Positions 7,664 to 15,418 of a stretch of DNA of 18,407 bases are shown here, one piece after another. This DNA is from JBDTOX01 sp039933015 (GTDB lineage Bacteria > Pseudomonadota > Gammaproteobacteria > Burkholderiales > Methylophilaceae): positions 1 through 18,407 of the forward strand of contig JBDTOX010000090.1 in the NCBI GenBank assembly GCA_039933015.1, given 5' to 3'. Positions within the stretch are counted from its first letter, which is position 1, and each line of letters begins with the position of its first letter. The translations under genes and the position numbers were made by a program. Below the pieces are notes generated by a model. It saw nothing but the letters and a program-made list of their open reading frames with translations. It searched no databases and was not told where the DNA came from.

Positions 7664-7803
7664 GTAGCATGCTTCCCTCAACCGAATGGAGAAGCACAAA
7701 AGTGCTCCCCGTAACTTTAAGGGCGAAGCACGCAGGTGCTTCCCTTAACAAACCAATAACGTGAAGCAGATTTTCTGTTTTCACGTTTGCCTTTGAGGAA
7801 GCA
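7655..7803 (+). repeat. Tandem array of related stem-loops in the thiC leader
   Basis: GAAGCA occurs at 7657, 7691, 7725, 7763 and 7798, with spacings of 34, 34, 38 and 35 bases. The first three units share GAAGCAC, a short loop, then TGCTTCCC or TGCTCCCC, then a TAAC or CAAC. Each folds: 7655-7677 (8 bp); 7688-7709 (5 bp core AGCAC/GTGCT); and 7717-7748 (GAAGCAC/GTGCTTC plus TTAAGG/CCTTAA, 13 bp with a two-base bulge). The fourth copy lies in a different hairpin, AACGTGAA (7758-7765) with TTCACGTT (7780-7787). The fifth is in the thiC ribosome binding site. No run of T follows any of them, so they do not look like simple terminators. They may be duplicated expression-platform elements. Confidence 0.75.
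7795..7801 (+). promoter_or_regulatory. thiC: thiC ribosome binding site, complementary to upstream leader arms
   Basis: GAGGAAG lies five bases before the thiC ATG at 7807. The wider sequence GGAAGCA (7797-7803) is perfectly complementary to TGCTTCC at 7670-7676 and again at 7737-7743. Either leader arm could therefore cover the binding site, which suggests translational control by the riboswitch. Confidence 0.7.
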
Positions 7804-7806
7804 TCC

Positions 7807-9693
7807 ATGAATGCCACTGATAAAAATCTACACGCCAAATTTTTAAACGAAACTGCGGAAATCGACGCCGGTACCACGCAGCCTTTCGCTAAATCCCGCA
7901 AAGTTTACATTGAAGGTTCACGTCCGGATATTCGTGTGCCTTTCCGCGAAATTGCGCTCTCCGACACGCCGTCTGCTTTTGGCGCAGAAGAAAATCCGCC
8001 AGTCATGGTGTATGACACTTCCGGCCCATACACCGACCCTGCTGTCAAAATCGATATACGTGACGGCTTGCCGGCTTTGCGTGCCCAATGGATTGAAGAG
8101 CGTAACGATACCGAGCAACTGGATGGTCCAAGCTCGGCATTTGGTCAGCAGCGCAAAACCGACCCAGCTTTGGCGGAAATGCGCTTTAACCTCACGCGCA
8201 AGCCGCGCCGCGCTAAACCCGGCATGAATGTGAGCCAGATGCACTATGCGCGCAAAGGCATCATCACGCCGGAGATGGAATACATCGCCATCCGCGAAAA
8301 TCAGCGCCGCGAGCATATGTCCGAGCTGATACAGACACAACATGCGGGCCACAATTTCGGCGCATCTATCCCTAAAGTCATCACCCCTGAATTCGTGCGT
8401 GATGAAGTTGCTCGCGGCCGCGCAATTATTCCGTTGAACATCAATCACCCGGAAATCGAGCCCATGATTATTGGCCGTAATTTCCTGGTAAAGATTAACG
8501 CCAATATCGGCAACTCGGCCTTGGGCTCCTCCATCAGCGAAGAGGTTGACAAAATGGTGTGGGGCACGCGCTGGGGTGGCGATACCGTGATGGATTTATC
8601 CACCGGTAAAAACATCCATGAAACGCGCGAGTGGATTATCCGCAACTCGCCAGTGCCTATCGGCACCGTACCTATCTACCAGGCGCTGGAAAAGGTCGAC
8701 GGCAAGGCCGAAGACCTGACCTGGGAAATCTTCCGCGACACCTTGATTGAACAGGCGGAGCAAGGCGTGGACTATTTCACCATCCACGCTGGCGTGCGCC
8801 TCGCATACATCCCGATGACGGCCAAGCGCATGACCGGTATCGTCAGCCGCGGTGGTTCCATCATGGCCAAGTGGTGTCTGGCGCATCATAAGGAATCGTT
8901 CCTGTATGAGCACTTTGAAGACATCTGTGAAATCATGAAAGCATACGACGTGTCATTCAGCTTGGGTGATGGCTTGCGTCCCGGCTCGATTTACGATGCT
9001 AACGATGAAGCGCAGTTCGCAGAATTGAAGACCTTGGGCGAACTGACCCAGATCGCCTGGAAGCACGACGTGCAATGTATGATCGAAGGCCCTGGGCACG
9101 TGCCTATGCACCTGATCAAGGAAAACATGGATCTGCAACTGGAGCATTGTGGTGAAGCCCCGTTCTATACCCTGGGGCCATTAACCACCGACATTGCCCC
9201 CGGCTACGACCACATCACCTCTGGCATCGGTGCCGCCATGATAGGCTGGTACGGCTGTGCCATGCTGTGCTACGTCACCCCGAAAGAGCACTTGGGCCTG
9301 CCGGACAAGGAGGACGTACGCGTTGGCATCATTACCTACAAGATTGCAGCGCATGCGGCAGACTTGGCCAAGGGTCACCCCGGCGCACAAATCCGTGACA
9401 ATGCCTTATCCAAGGCGCGTTTTGAATTCCGTTGGGAAGACCAGTTCAATCTAGGTCTCGATCCAGAAAAAGCCAAGGAATTCCACGATGAAACCCTGCC
9501 GCAGGAAGGCGCTAAACTTGCGCATTTTTGCTCCATGTGCGGCCCGCATTTCTGCTCCATGAAGATATCGCAGGATGTGCGCGACTATGCCGCGGCTGAA
9601 GGCTTGAGCGACCAGGATGCGCTGAACAAGGGTATGCAGGAAAAAGCGATTGAGTTTGTGAAAAAAGGCTCCGAGGTTTATCAAAAAGTTTAA
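7807..9693 (+). CDS. thiC: Phosphomethylpyrimidine synthase ThiC
   Basis: ThiC converts aminoimidazole ribotide (AIR) into the pyrimidine precursor HMP phosphate for thiamine synthesis. It is a cytoplasmic radical-SAM enzyme with an atypical C-terminal cluster motif. The 628-residue product has the usual length. It shows the N-terminal bacterial ThiC domain (VYIEGSRPDIRVPFREI), the core QMHYARKGIITPEMEYIAIR, the conserved YEHFEDICEIMKAYDVSFSL and MIEGPGHVPMHLI, and the [4Fe-4S] ligands Cys575, Cys578 and Cys583 in CSMCGPHFC. The ATG at 7807 is supported by a strong binding site. Expression is evidently controlled by the TPP riboswitch and leader structures upstream. The next gene starts within seven bases of the stop, so the two may be co-transcribed, though no functional link is known. 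Confidence 0.98.
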   Translation: MNATDKNLHAKFLNETAEIDAGTTQPFAKSRKVYIEGSRPDIRVPFREIALSDTPSAFGAEENPPVMVYDTSGPYTDPAVKIDIRDGLPALRAQWIEERNDTEQLDGPSSAFGQQRKTDPALAEMRFNLTRKPRRAKPGMNVSQMHYARKGIITPEMEYIAIRENQRREHMSELIQTQHAGHNFGASIPKVITPEFVRDEVARGRAIIPLNINHPEIEPMIIGRNFLVKINANIGNSALGSSISEEVDKMVWGTRWGGDTVMDLSTGKNIHETREWIIRNSPVPIGTVPIYQALEKVDGKAEDLTWEIFRDTLIEQAEQGVDYFTIHAGVRLAYIPMTAKRMTGIVSRGGSIMAKWCLAHHKESFLYEHFEDICEIMKAYDVSFSLGDGLRPGSIYDANDEAQFAELKTLGELTQIAWKHDVQCMIEGPGHVPMHLIKENMDLQLEHCGEAPFYTLGPLTTDIAPGYDHITSGIGAAMIGWYGCAMLCYVTPKEHLGLPDKEDVRVGIITYKIAAHAADLAKGHPGAQIRDNALSKARFEFRWEDQFNLGLDPEKAKEFHDETLPQEGAKLAHFCSMCGPHFCSMKISQDVRDYAAAEGLSDQDALNKGMQEKAIEFVKKGSEVYQKV

Positions 9694-9699
9694 GTGCCC

Positions 9700-11049
9700 A
9701 TGAAAACCCTCAAACTGCCTGAAAAATCGGCAGAAGAAACTTCTGTCAAGGTTGAAAAACCACCAGTCAGGCGTACCGACCCGGCGAAGCGCTCACGTAG
9801 TGCCGCGCCGGTAAAGGCGCCTAAGCCACAATACGAAGCTAATAAAACCGAGCCCAGAAAAAGCGAACCCAGAAAAAGCGAACCCAGAAAAAGTGAAGCC
9901 AGACCACAGGAGAACAGGTCTCCGGAGGACAGGCTGTCCGCAGCCAGGAAGCCTGTTGCTGGCAGCACGTATGTAAAGCCTCCCAAGGCTTTAACGCCGG
10001 ATACCAGAGCGCCCAGCCCGCGTGCTATTAATGCCAAAGCTGTCGATGCTGATCGTCTTGGTACACCCCGCCCCGGTCCTCAAGACAAGCGTGATTTGCC
10101 AAGCTATACGCGGCCATCAACCCAGCGGCCGGCACACGCCAGGCGCGATGCGGAAAAAAGGGCGCGCAACCACCCTTATAACGAGCGCCCTGCACGCGGC
10201 GCTCCGAGTGCTGCGCCTCAAGACGCAAGGCCGGTAGTCAAGCCTGAATATACTGAACGCAAATTGGCGACCAGGCCTGGCGCAAATAATCAGGCCGATG
10301 AAAGCGGGTTGCCCCGCCTTTCCAAGCGCATGGCAGAGTTAGGTCTTTGCTCAAGACGTGAGGCTGATGAGTGGATTAGCAATGGCTGGGTCAGTGTGGA
10401 CGACGTCGTGATCGATACTTTGGGTACGCGCATTTCTCCGGCGGCCAAAATCGAAGTGAGCGCTGCGGCACGTAAACATCAGGCGGAAAATGTCACTATC
10501 CTGCTGCATAAGCCCATAGGCTATGTGTCTGGCCAGGCAGAAGATGGTTATCAGCCGGCTATCGTGTTGATTAACCCTGACAACCAATGGCAAGAAGAAG
10601 GCCATCAGCAAGACCCCACCCAACCTAAATTCAAGCGTGGCCATTTGCAGGGCCTGGCACCTGCGGGCCGTCTGGATATTGATTCAACGGGATTGCTGGT
10701 GTTCACGCAGGATGGCCGCGTGGCACGGCAATTAATCGGCGAAAATTCTACGGTTGAGAAAGAATATCTGGTGCGGGTTGAAGGTGAACTCTCTGCCACT
10801 GGCCTCAAGCGGCTGAATCATGGGCTGGAGCTGGATGGCGTCATGCTTAAACCGGCGAAAGTCTCCTGGCAGAATGAAGACCAGTTGCGCTTTGTGTTGC
10901 GCGAAGGGCGCAAGCGCCAGATTCGCCGTATGTGTGAATTGGTAGGGCTGACCGTGACCGGCCTCAAACGCGTGCGTATAGGCAGTGTGTCGCTTGGCAA
11001 GCTGCCGCTGGGAACTTGGCGTTACCTGCGCCTGGGCGAACGTTTTTGA
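9700..11049 (+). CDS. RluF/RluB-like rRNA pseudouridine synthase with long basic N-terminal extension
   Basis: This 449-residue protein has two parts. Residues 1 to about 205 are a low-complexity, Arg/Lys/Pro/Ala-rich extension with EPRKS repeated three times. The rest is a complete RsuA/RluB/RluE/RluF-family enzyme: an S4 RNA-binding domain (LSKRMAELGLCSRREADEWI), then the catalytic domain with Asp326 in AGRLDIDSTGLLVFTQDG, VEKEYLVRVEG, and the RNA-binding end REGRKRQIRRMCE with PLGTWRYL. By motif pattern it is closest to RluF, which modifies helix 74 of 23S rRNA, but the exact target is not proven. ATG 9700 is chosen; GTG 9694, directly after the thiC stop, is an alternative. Neither has a clear binding site, so translation may be coupled to thiC. 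The extension may add non-specific RNA affinity (inference). Confidence 0.88.
   Translation: MKTLKLPEKSAEETSVKVEKPPVRRTDPAKRSRSAAPVKAPKPQYEANKTEPRKSEPRKSEPRKSEARPQENRSPEDRLSAARKPVAGSTYVKPPKALTPDTRAPSPRAINAKAVDADRLGTPRPGPQDKRDLPSYTRPSTQRPAHARRDAEKRARNHPYNERPARGAPSAAPQDARPVVKPEYTERKLATRPGANNQADESGLPRLSKRMAELGLCSRREADEWISNGWVSVDDVVIDTLGTRISPAAKIEVSAAARKHQAENVTILLHKPIGYVSGQAEDGYQPAIVLINPDNQWQEEGHQQDPTQPKFKRGHLQGLAPAGRLDIDSTGLLVFTQDGRVARQLIGENSTVEKEYLVRVEGELSATGLKRLNHGLELDGVMLKPAKVSWQNEDQLRFVLREGRKRQIRRMCELVGLTVTGLKRVRIGSVSLGKLPLGTWRYLRLGERF
9850..9903 (+). repeat. 15-bp tandem repeat inside the pseudouridine synthase gene
   Basis: The unit GAACCCAGAAAAAGC is repeated at 9850-9864 (GAGCCC variant), 9865-9879 and 9880-9894 (final base T), followed by a partial fourth copy to 9903. 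It encodes EPRKS three times and then EARPQ. The length, a multiple of three, keeps the frame, so copy number can vary without breaking the gene. Confidence 0.92.
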
Positions 11050-11079
11050 GTGCTTGCAAGTCATCTCCGTAGTTTCAAT

Positions 11080-11110
11080 CAGGGGCGTCTGTCGCCCCTG
11101 TTCTATTTAT
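11080..11110 (+). terminator. Rho-independent terminator after the pseudouridine synthase gene
   Basis: CAGGGGCG (11080-11087) pairs with CGCCCCTG (11093-11100) around the five-base loop TCTGT. The stem is eight perfect GC-rich pairs and is followed by the T-rich TTCTATTTAT. It starts 30 bases after the stop codon and separates this gene from uppP. Confidence 0.75.
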
Positions 11111-11124
11111 ACAGCGTTTATTGC

Positions 11125-11130
11125 TATAGT
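11125..11130 (+). promoter_or_regulatory. Possible -10 box of the uppP-exoD unit
   Basis: TATAGT lies 15 bases before the uppP start codon, downstream of a terminator, so a promoter is expected in this 45-base space. No good -35 hexamer is present at the normal distance. TAGGA (11131-11135) follows as a possible ribosome binding site. Confidence 0.3.
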
Positions 11131-11145
11131 TAGGATGCATGTGAC

Positions 11146-11952
11146 ATGGAATTAATGATTCTTCTCAAAGCCTTGCTTCTGGGTATGGTCGAAGGCGCAA
11201 CGGAATTTCTGCCCGTCAGCAGCACGGGTCACCTTATCATCGTCGGCGATTTGCTCAACTTCAATGATGAGAGAGGCAAGGTATTTGAGATCGTTATCCA
11301 GCTTGGCGCCATTCTCGCCGTGTGCTGGGAATATCGCGCCAAAATCGGTCATGTCGTGGCGAGTGCCACTGTGGAAGCGGCTTCGCGTCGATTGATCGTC
11401 AATCTGGCGCTGGCATTTTTGCCCGCCGCGTTGCTGGGTTTGGCCTTTCATCACCAGATCAAACAATATCTGTTTACCCCGCTGACAGTAGCTTGTGCCT
11501 TGATTGTCGGTGGGTTTGCCATTCTGGCTGTGGAGCGTTTTGCGCCCCAACCGGACACATTGACAGTCGACGACATGGACTGGAAGCACGCGCTCAAGGT
11601 CGGCTTTGCGCAGACGCTGGCACTGTTTCCTGGGGTTTCGCGTGCCGGGGCGACCATTCTCGGCGGTGTGATGTTCGGCCTGTCGCGCCGGGCGGCGACA
11701 GAGTTTTCTTTCTTTCTCGCCATTCCTATCATGTTCGCGGCAACGGCATTTGATCTCGTCTCCGGGTGGAATTTATTGAATAGCGCAGATATACCACTGT
11801 TCGTGGTCGGCTTCGTCACCGCTTTTGCCAGTGCACTGGTGGTGGTCAAGGGCTTGTTACGCTACGTGGCGCATCATGATTTCCGTGTTTTTGCCTGGTA
11901 CCGGATTGTGTTCGGTTTGCTGGTGCTGGCCTATTTCTGGCAGCATGTATGA
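11146..11952 (+). CDS. uppP: Undecaprenyl-diphosphate phosphatase UppP (BacA)
   Basis: UppP removes a phosphate from undecaprenyl diphosphate, recycling the lipid carrier for peptidoglycan and other envelope polymers; extra copies give bacitracin resistance. This is a 268-residue polytopic inner-membrane protein, the usual length. Both active-site motifs are present: Glu16 and Glu20 in VEGATEFLPVSSTGHL, with Ser25-Ser26 and His29, and Arg166 in FPGVSRAGAT. About eight hydrophobic segments are visible, and the C-terminus ends RIVFGLLVLAYF as in the family. It starts its own unit after a terminator. Its TGA overlaps the ATG of the next gene (ATGA), so the two are translationally coupled. The link to an exoD-like gene fits a shared envelope-polysaccharide setting (inference). 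Confidence 0.97.
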   Translation: MELMILLKALLLGMVEGATEFLPVSSTGHLIIVGDLLNFNDERGKVFEIVIQLGAILAVCWEYRAKIGHVVASATVEAASRRLIVNLALAFLPAALLGLAFHHQIKQYLFTPLTVACALIVGGFAILAVERFAPQPDTLTVDDMDWKHALKVGFAQTLALFPGVSRAGATILGGVMFGLSRRAATEFSFFLAIPIMFAATAFDLVSGWNLLNSADIPLFVVGFVTAFASALVVVKGLLRYVAHHDFRVFAWYRIVFGLLVLAYFWQHV

Positions 11953-12575
11953 ATCATTATGATGCCCTGGTTGCAACGCTGACACGCTTTGCCGAGCAGG
12001 CCAAAACTCAGCCTCTGACCTTGGGAGAAGCACTGGATACGCTGGATGAGACCGCTTATGCCTTGATCGCCTTGATTCTGGTGTTGCCGTTTCTACAGCC
12101 CTTGCCCTTGGGGCCGTTGACGGTGCTGGGCGGTCTCACTTTTGCCACCCTGGGCTGGCAGTTATGGCGCGGTCATGAATCGCCAATGCTGCCGGAACAA
12201 ATTCGTGTGGTGGCGCCGAGCGAAAAAAGCTGGCGAATTTTGGTTGCCGTTTGCCTCAAAATAGTCAATTTCTGCGGAAAATTTACTCGGCCACGCTATA
12301 CCGTGCTGACTTCGGGCAGACGCGGGCAGAAAATAGGTGCTTTAGTATTGATGTCAGCGGGTCTGCTGATGGCAATTCCATTTGGGATACTACCGTTTAA
12401 CAATATGCTGCCTGGCCTGGCGATCCTGTTCTATTGTTTCGGCGAGCTGGAAGACGACGGGTTGATGGTAATCATTGCGTTTGCCTGGCTGGTGATTACG
12501 GTGGTCTATTTCAGCCTGTTTTTCTTTGGCTTGTGGTATTTTGGTTCAGCCGCGGTTATGCGCTGGCTGTCGTGA
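11949..12575 (+). CDS. ExoD-family membrane protein
   Basis: This 208-residue protein matches the ExoD family, named after a Rhizobium meliloti gene affecting exopolysaccharide production; the biochemical role is not established. It has a short polar N-terminus (residues 1-35), a hydrophobic hairpin with PFLQPLPLGPLTVLGG (about 37-75), a cytoplasmic-looking basic stretch (about 80-128), and two further membrane regions, GALVLMSAGLLMAIPF and GLMVIIAFAWLVITVVYF, separated by the characteristic GELEDDG. It overlaps uppP by four bases. The stop codon lies within the hairpin GGCTGTC (12565-12571) / GACAGCC (12578-12584), which lacks a T-run and is at best a weak terminator. The family is clear; the function in this organism is unknown. 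Confidence 0.85.
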   Translation: MNHYDALVATLTRFAEQAKTQPLTLGEALDTLDETAYALIALILVLPFLQPLPLGPLTVLGGLTFATLGWQLWRGHESPMLPEQIRVVAPSEKSWRILVAVCLKIVNFCGKFTRPRYTVLTSGRRGQKIGALVLMSAGLLMAIPFGILPFNNMLPGLAILFYCFGELEDDGLMVIIAFAWLVITVVYFSLFFFGLWYFGSAAVMRWLS

Positions 12576-12640
12576 CAGACAGCCGGTGCTAAACTGATCT
12601 TTATCAGCTGTTGATTGCTTGTGGTGAATTGGAAATTATC

Positions 12641-15319
12641 ATGAAAACCCCTTTTAAATACGCGTTATTTGGCTTGGGTGGCCTGGTTCTTCTGCTGGTG
12701 ATTATCGTGGCTGTTGTTGCCGTCACTTTTAATCCTAACGATTACAAGCCATTGGTCGTCAAACTTGTGCAGGATAAAAAGCAGCGCACGCTGCATATCG
12801 ATGGCGATATCAAACTGGCGTTCTGGCCCAAGATAGGCGCAGATCTGGGTAAAATTTCACTCTCCGAGCACAATGGCGATAAGGAGTTTGCCGCAGTCAA
12901 TGGCCTGAAGGTCTCGCTAGCCTTGCTGCCCTTGCTTAAAAAACAGCTGGTGGTAGATACCGTTTATGTTGATGGCGCACGCGCCAATATTGTGCGTTAC
13001 AAGGATGGCACTACCAATTTCGATGATTTGCTTAGCAAGGAAGAATCCGAACAAATCAAATTTGATATTGATGGCGTGCATGTCAGCAACTCCGCCCTGA
13101 ATTTCACCGATGAAAAAGCCGGTAGCCAATACAGCATCAGCAAGCTTAACCTCAAGACAGGCCACCTGGCGTTAGCTAAGCCATTTGATCTGGCAACGGA
13201 TTTCATATTGGAAGCAAACAAACCAAAACTGAAAGCGGCAGCTACCTTAACAGGCAATTTTATGCTGGATCCTGATGCCAGGCATTTTGTCGCTAAGGGG
13301 CTGGATGCGAATATAAAAGGCAATATGGCGGGCGGTAAAGATGTGATTTTCAAACTGTCAGGCAATGTGGACGCCAAGCCTGAAAATATGGAGTTTCTGG
13401 TGGATGGCTTGAAGCTGGCGCTATCCGGAAATTTCAACGGGGCCAAGCTGACGGCCGATCTCGATGCACCTAAACTGACCGTGCTTAAGGATGAAGTCAG
13501 CGGTAAAGAAGCCCATGTGAACCTCACACGGGAAAAAGACAGCGACAGCTTAAAGGCGAGCATGGTGCTGGCCGATATCAAAGGCTCGCCTAAATCGCTG
13601 CAAAGCAGTGGCATCACTGGTGAACTTTACATTAAGCAGGCTGGCGACCACAGCATCGCAGGCAAGTTTTCTTCGCCTTTTAGCGGTAACCTGGAAAATC
13701 TGGTTTTTGATTTGCCCAAACTGGCGGGCAATGTGGAGGTGAAAGACGCCGCGCTGCCTAAGGGAGCGATGCAAGGCACTTTCGCCTTGAAATTGCACGC
13801 CGATATCAAGCAAGAGCAGGCCAATAGTTATTTCAACCTGAATATTGATACCACTAAATTAAACGGGAATGTGACCGTAACAGGTTTCTCCAAGCCGGAT
13901 ATCAAGTTTAATCTCACGGCCAATCAGCTCGATCTTAACAAATTGCTTGGCAAGAAGACCGCGCCTAGTGGTGAAAATAAACCCGCAGGCGTGGATAAAC
14001 CCAGCGATTTGTCAGTCTTGAGCGGCCTGTTACTGCAAGGCAACGTCAATATCGGCAGCATCATTTATGACAAATATCGCTTGTCTGGCCTGGCATTGGG
14101 TGTAAAAGCCGATGGCGAGCAACTACAAGTGCGCCCTTTCGCGGTCAAGTTTGACGATTCGAATATTAAAGGCGCTTTCGGTATCCGCCGCTTTGCCAAC
14201 CCTGTGTATAACTTTGATGTTGATATCGACAAACTGGACGCAGACCGCTATATCACCCAATCCGCATCATCCGGTACGCCGACCAAATCCGACCCCAATG
14301 CGCCCGTGGACTTGAGCGCCTTGAAGAAAATTAATGCCAATGGCGAATTGCGCATAGGCTGGCTCAAGCTCGCAAATGTTAAAAGCACGGACGTCCGCAT
14401 CAAACTTAAAGCCGACGATGGGGTGGCTGAACTCTCCCCTTTTTCCGCCAACCTCTATCACGGCTCCATGGCCGGGGTCCTCAAGGTGGATGCCCGCAGC
14501 ACGCCTAACATCGCTTTCAAGCAGGACATGAAGGGCATCGCAATCGGCCCTTTGCTGGTGGATGCCATCAATAACGATATGCTCAGCGGCAAAGGCACTA
14601 TGAATGTAGATGTCACGACGCAGGGAGCTACGGTGGGTGCGCTAAAAAAGTCGCTCAATGGCAAGGCGGCGCTTAATCTGACGGATGGCGCAGTGAAGGG
14701 CATTGATATTGCCGGCACTTTGCGTGGCGCCAAAGACAAGTTGAATGCGCTGAAATCGCAAAGCACAGTCGCAGGCGATAAAAGCAAACAAACCGATTTT
14801 AGTGAGATGGTGGCTAGCTTCAATATCAAAAACGGTGTGGCACATAACGACGACCTCAACATGAAAGCCCCGCTTTTTCGTATCAGCGGCAGCGGAGATG
14901 TCAATATTGCCAATGAAACCATCAATTATCTGGCAAAGCCCACGGTGGTGGCTACCCTCAAGGGCCAGGGCGGTGCCGATCTCGCAGCAATGAATGGCCT
15001 TACTGTCCCGGTGAAGCTGAGCGGTACTTTTGCCCAGCCCAGCTATGCCATAGATTTTGCCGGGCTTGCTACGGCCTTGGCGCAAAAGAAACTGCTGGAA
15101 GGTGTAGGCGGTACCAAGGCTGAAGCCGTACAAAAACTGCTGAGTGGCGATAAAGCCGGTGGGCTGGAAGGCTTGCTGGGCGGCAATAAAAAGAAATCAA
15201 CAGAAGCGCCAGCGGCGGCTAAAGATGGTACTGCCCCGACTCAGCCTGCGCCGGAAAAAAAGGCTGAAACACCTGAAGAAAAAGCCAAGAAAAAGCTCAA
15301 CGAGCTACTGGGCCTTTAG
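12641..15319 (+). CDS. AsmA-family protein (envelope lipid homeostasis)
   Basis: This 892-residue protein belongs to the AsmA family of bridge-like envelope proteins, anchored in the inner membrane by one N-terminal helix and projecting into the periplasm; relatives affect outer-membrane lipid composition. ATG 12641 precedes YALFGLGGLVLLLVIIVAVV and then FNPNDYKP, the typical AsmA start. The body is a long series of beta-strand repeats (for example LKVSLALLPLLKKQLVVDTV and the C-terminal LNGKAALNLTDGAVKGIDIA). The family's C-terminal AsmA domain is at about residues 660-830. The last 60 residues are Lys/Ala/Pro/Glu-rich and probably disordered. An in-frame TTG at 12611 would add ten residues and is less likely. 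Which member (AsmA, TamB-like or YhjG-like) it matches cannot be settled by reading, but the length and single-helix anchor favour AsmA proper. Confidence 0.9.
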   Translation: MKTPFKYALFGLGGLVLLLVIIVAVVAVTFNPNDYKPLVVKLVQDKKQRTLHIDGDIKLAFWPKIGADLGKISLSEHNGDKEFAAVNGLKVSLALLPLLKKQLVVDTVYVDGARANIVRYKDGTTNFDDLLSKEESEQIKFDIDGVHVSNSALNFTDEKAGSQYSISKLNLKTGHLALAKPFDLATDFILEANKPKLKAAATLTGNFMLDPDARHFVAKGLDANIKGNMAGGKDVIFKLSGNVDAKPENMEFLVDGLKLALSGNFNGAKLTADLDAPKLTVLKDEVSGKEAHVNLTREKDSDSLKASMVLADIKGSPKSLQSSGITGELYIKQAGDHSIAGKFSSPFSGNLENLVFDLPKLAGNVEVKDAALPKGAMQGTFALKLHADIKQEQANSYFNLNIDTTKLNGNVTVTGFSKPDIKFNLTANQLDLNKLLGKKTAPSGENKPAGVDKPSDLSVLSGLLLQGNVNIGSIIYDKYRLSGLALGVKADGEQLQVRPFAVKFDDSNIKGAFGIRRFANPVYNFDVDIDKLDADRYITQSASSGTPTKSDPNAPVDLSALKKINANGELRIGWLKLANVKSTDVRIKLKADDGVAELSPFSANLYHGSMAGVLKVDARSTPNIAFKQDMKGIAIGPLLVDAINNDMLSGKGTMNVDVTTQGATVGALKKSLNGKAALNLTDGAVKGIDIAGTLRGAKDKLNALKSQSTVAGDKSKQTDFSEMVASFNIKNGVAHNDDLNMKAPLFRISGSGDVNIANETINYLAKPTVVATLKGQGGADLAAMNGLTVPVKLSGTFAQPSYAIDFAGLATALAQKKLLEGVGGTKAEAVQKLLSGDKAGGLEGLLGGNKKKSTEAPAAAKDGTAPTQPAPEKKAETPEEKAKKKLNELLGL

Positions 15320-15418
15320 CCTGCGCGCCCATTACTTTCTGGGTGCTCCAAGCTTGCCCGGGATGTGCCAAATCCTCTAGCACGTTCGTCTATACAGCCC
15401 TTCAATATTAAGAGCCCC

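Noticed and set aside
7717..7748. Hairpin read as an intrinsic terminator of the thiC leader
   Set aside because: The stem is strong, but no run of T follows (ACAAACC), so it is better explained as part of the repeated leader structure.
7581..7901. Minus-strand frame across the TPP riboswitch and thiC start
   Set aside because: The region is explained by a structured leader RNA on the plus strand, and the antisense product has no recognisable features.
9850..9903. CRISPR-like short repeats
   Set aside because: The repeats are 15 bp, directly adjacent with no spacers, in frame within a gene and without any cas gene nearby.
12565..12607. Two small hairpins after the exoD-like gene as a terminator
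   Set aside because: The stems are 7 and 5 bp and lack T-runs; they may slow transcription but do not justify a terminator call.
12997..13617. A 206-codon minus-strand frame opposite the AsmA gene
   Set aside because: It is a shadow of the AsmA coding frame: Ser/Leu-rich with no domain, and the AsmA frame shows the proper family motifs throughout.
15320..15418. Possible small gene or RNA between the AsmA gene and mutY
   Set aside because: No start codon with a binding site, no strong hairpin and no promoter hexamers were found in these 99 bases.
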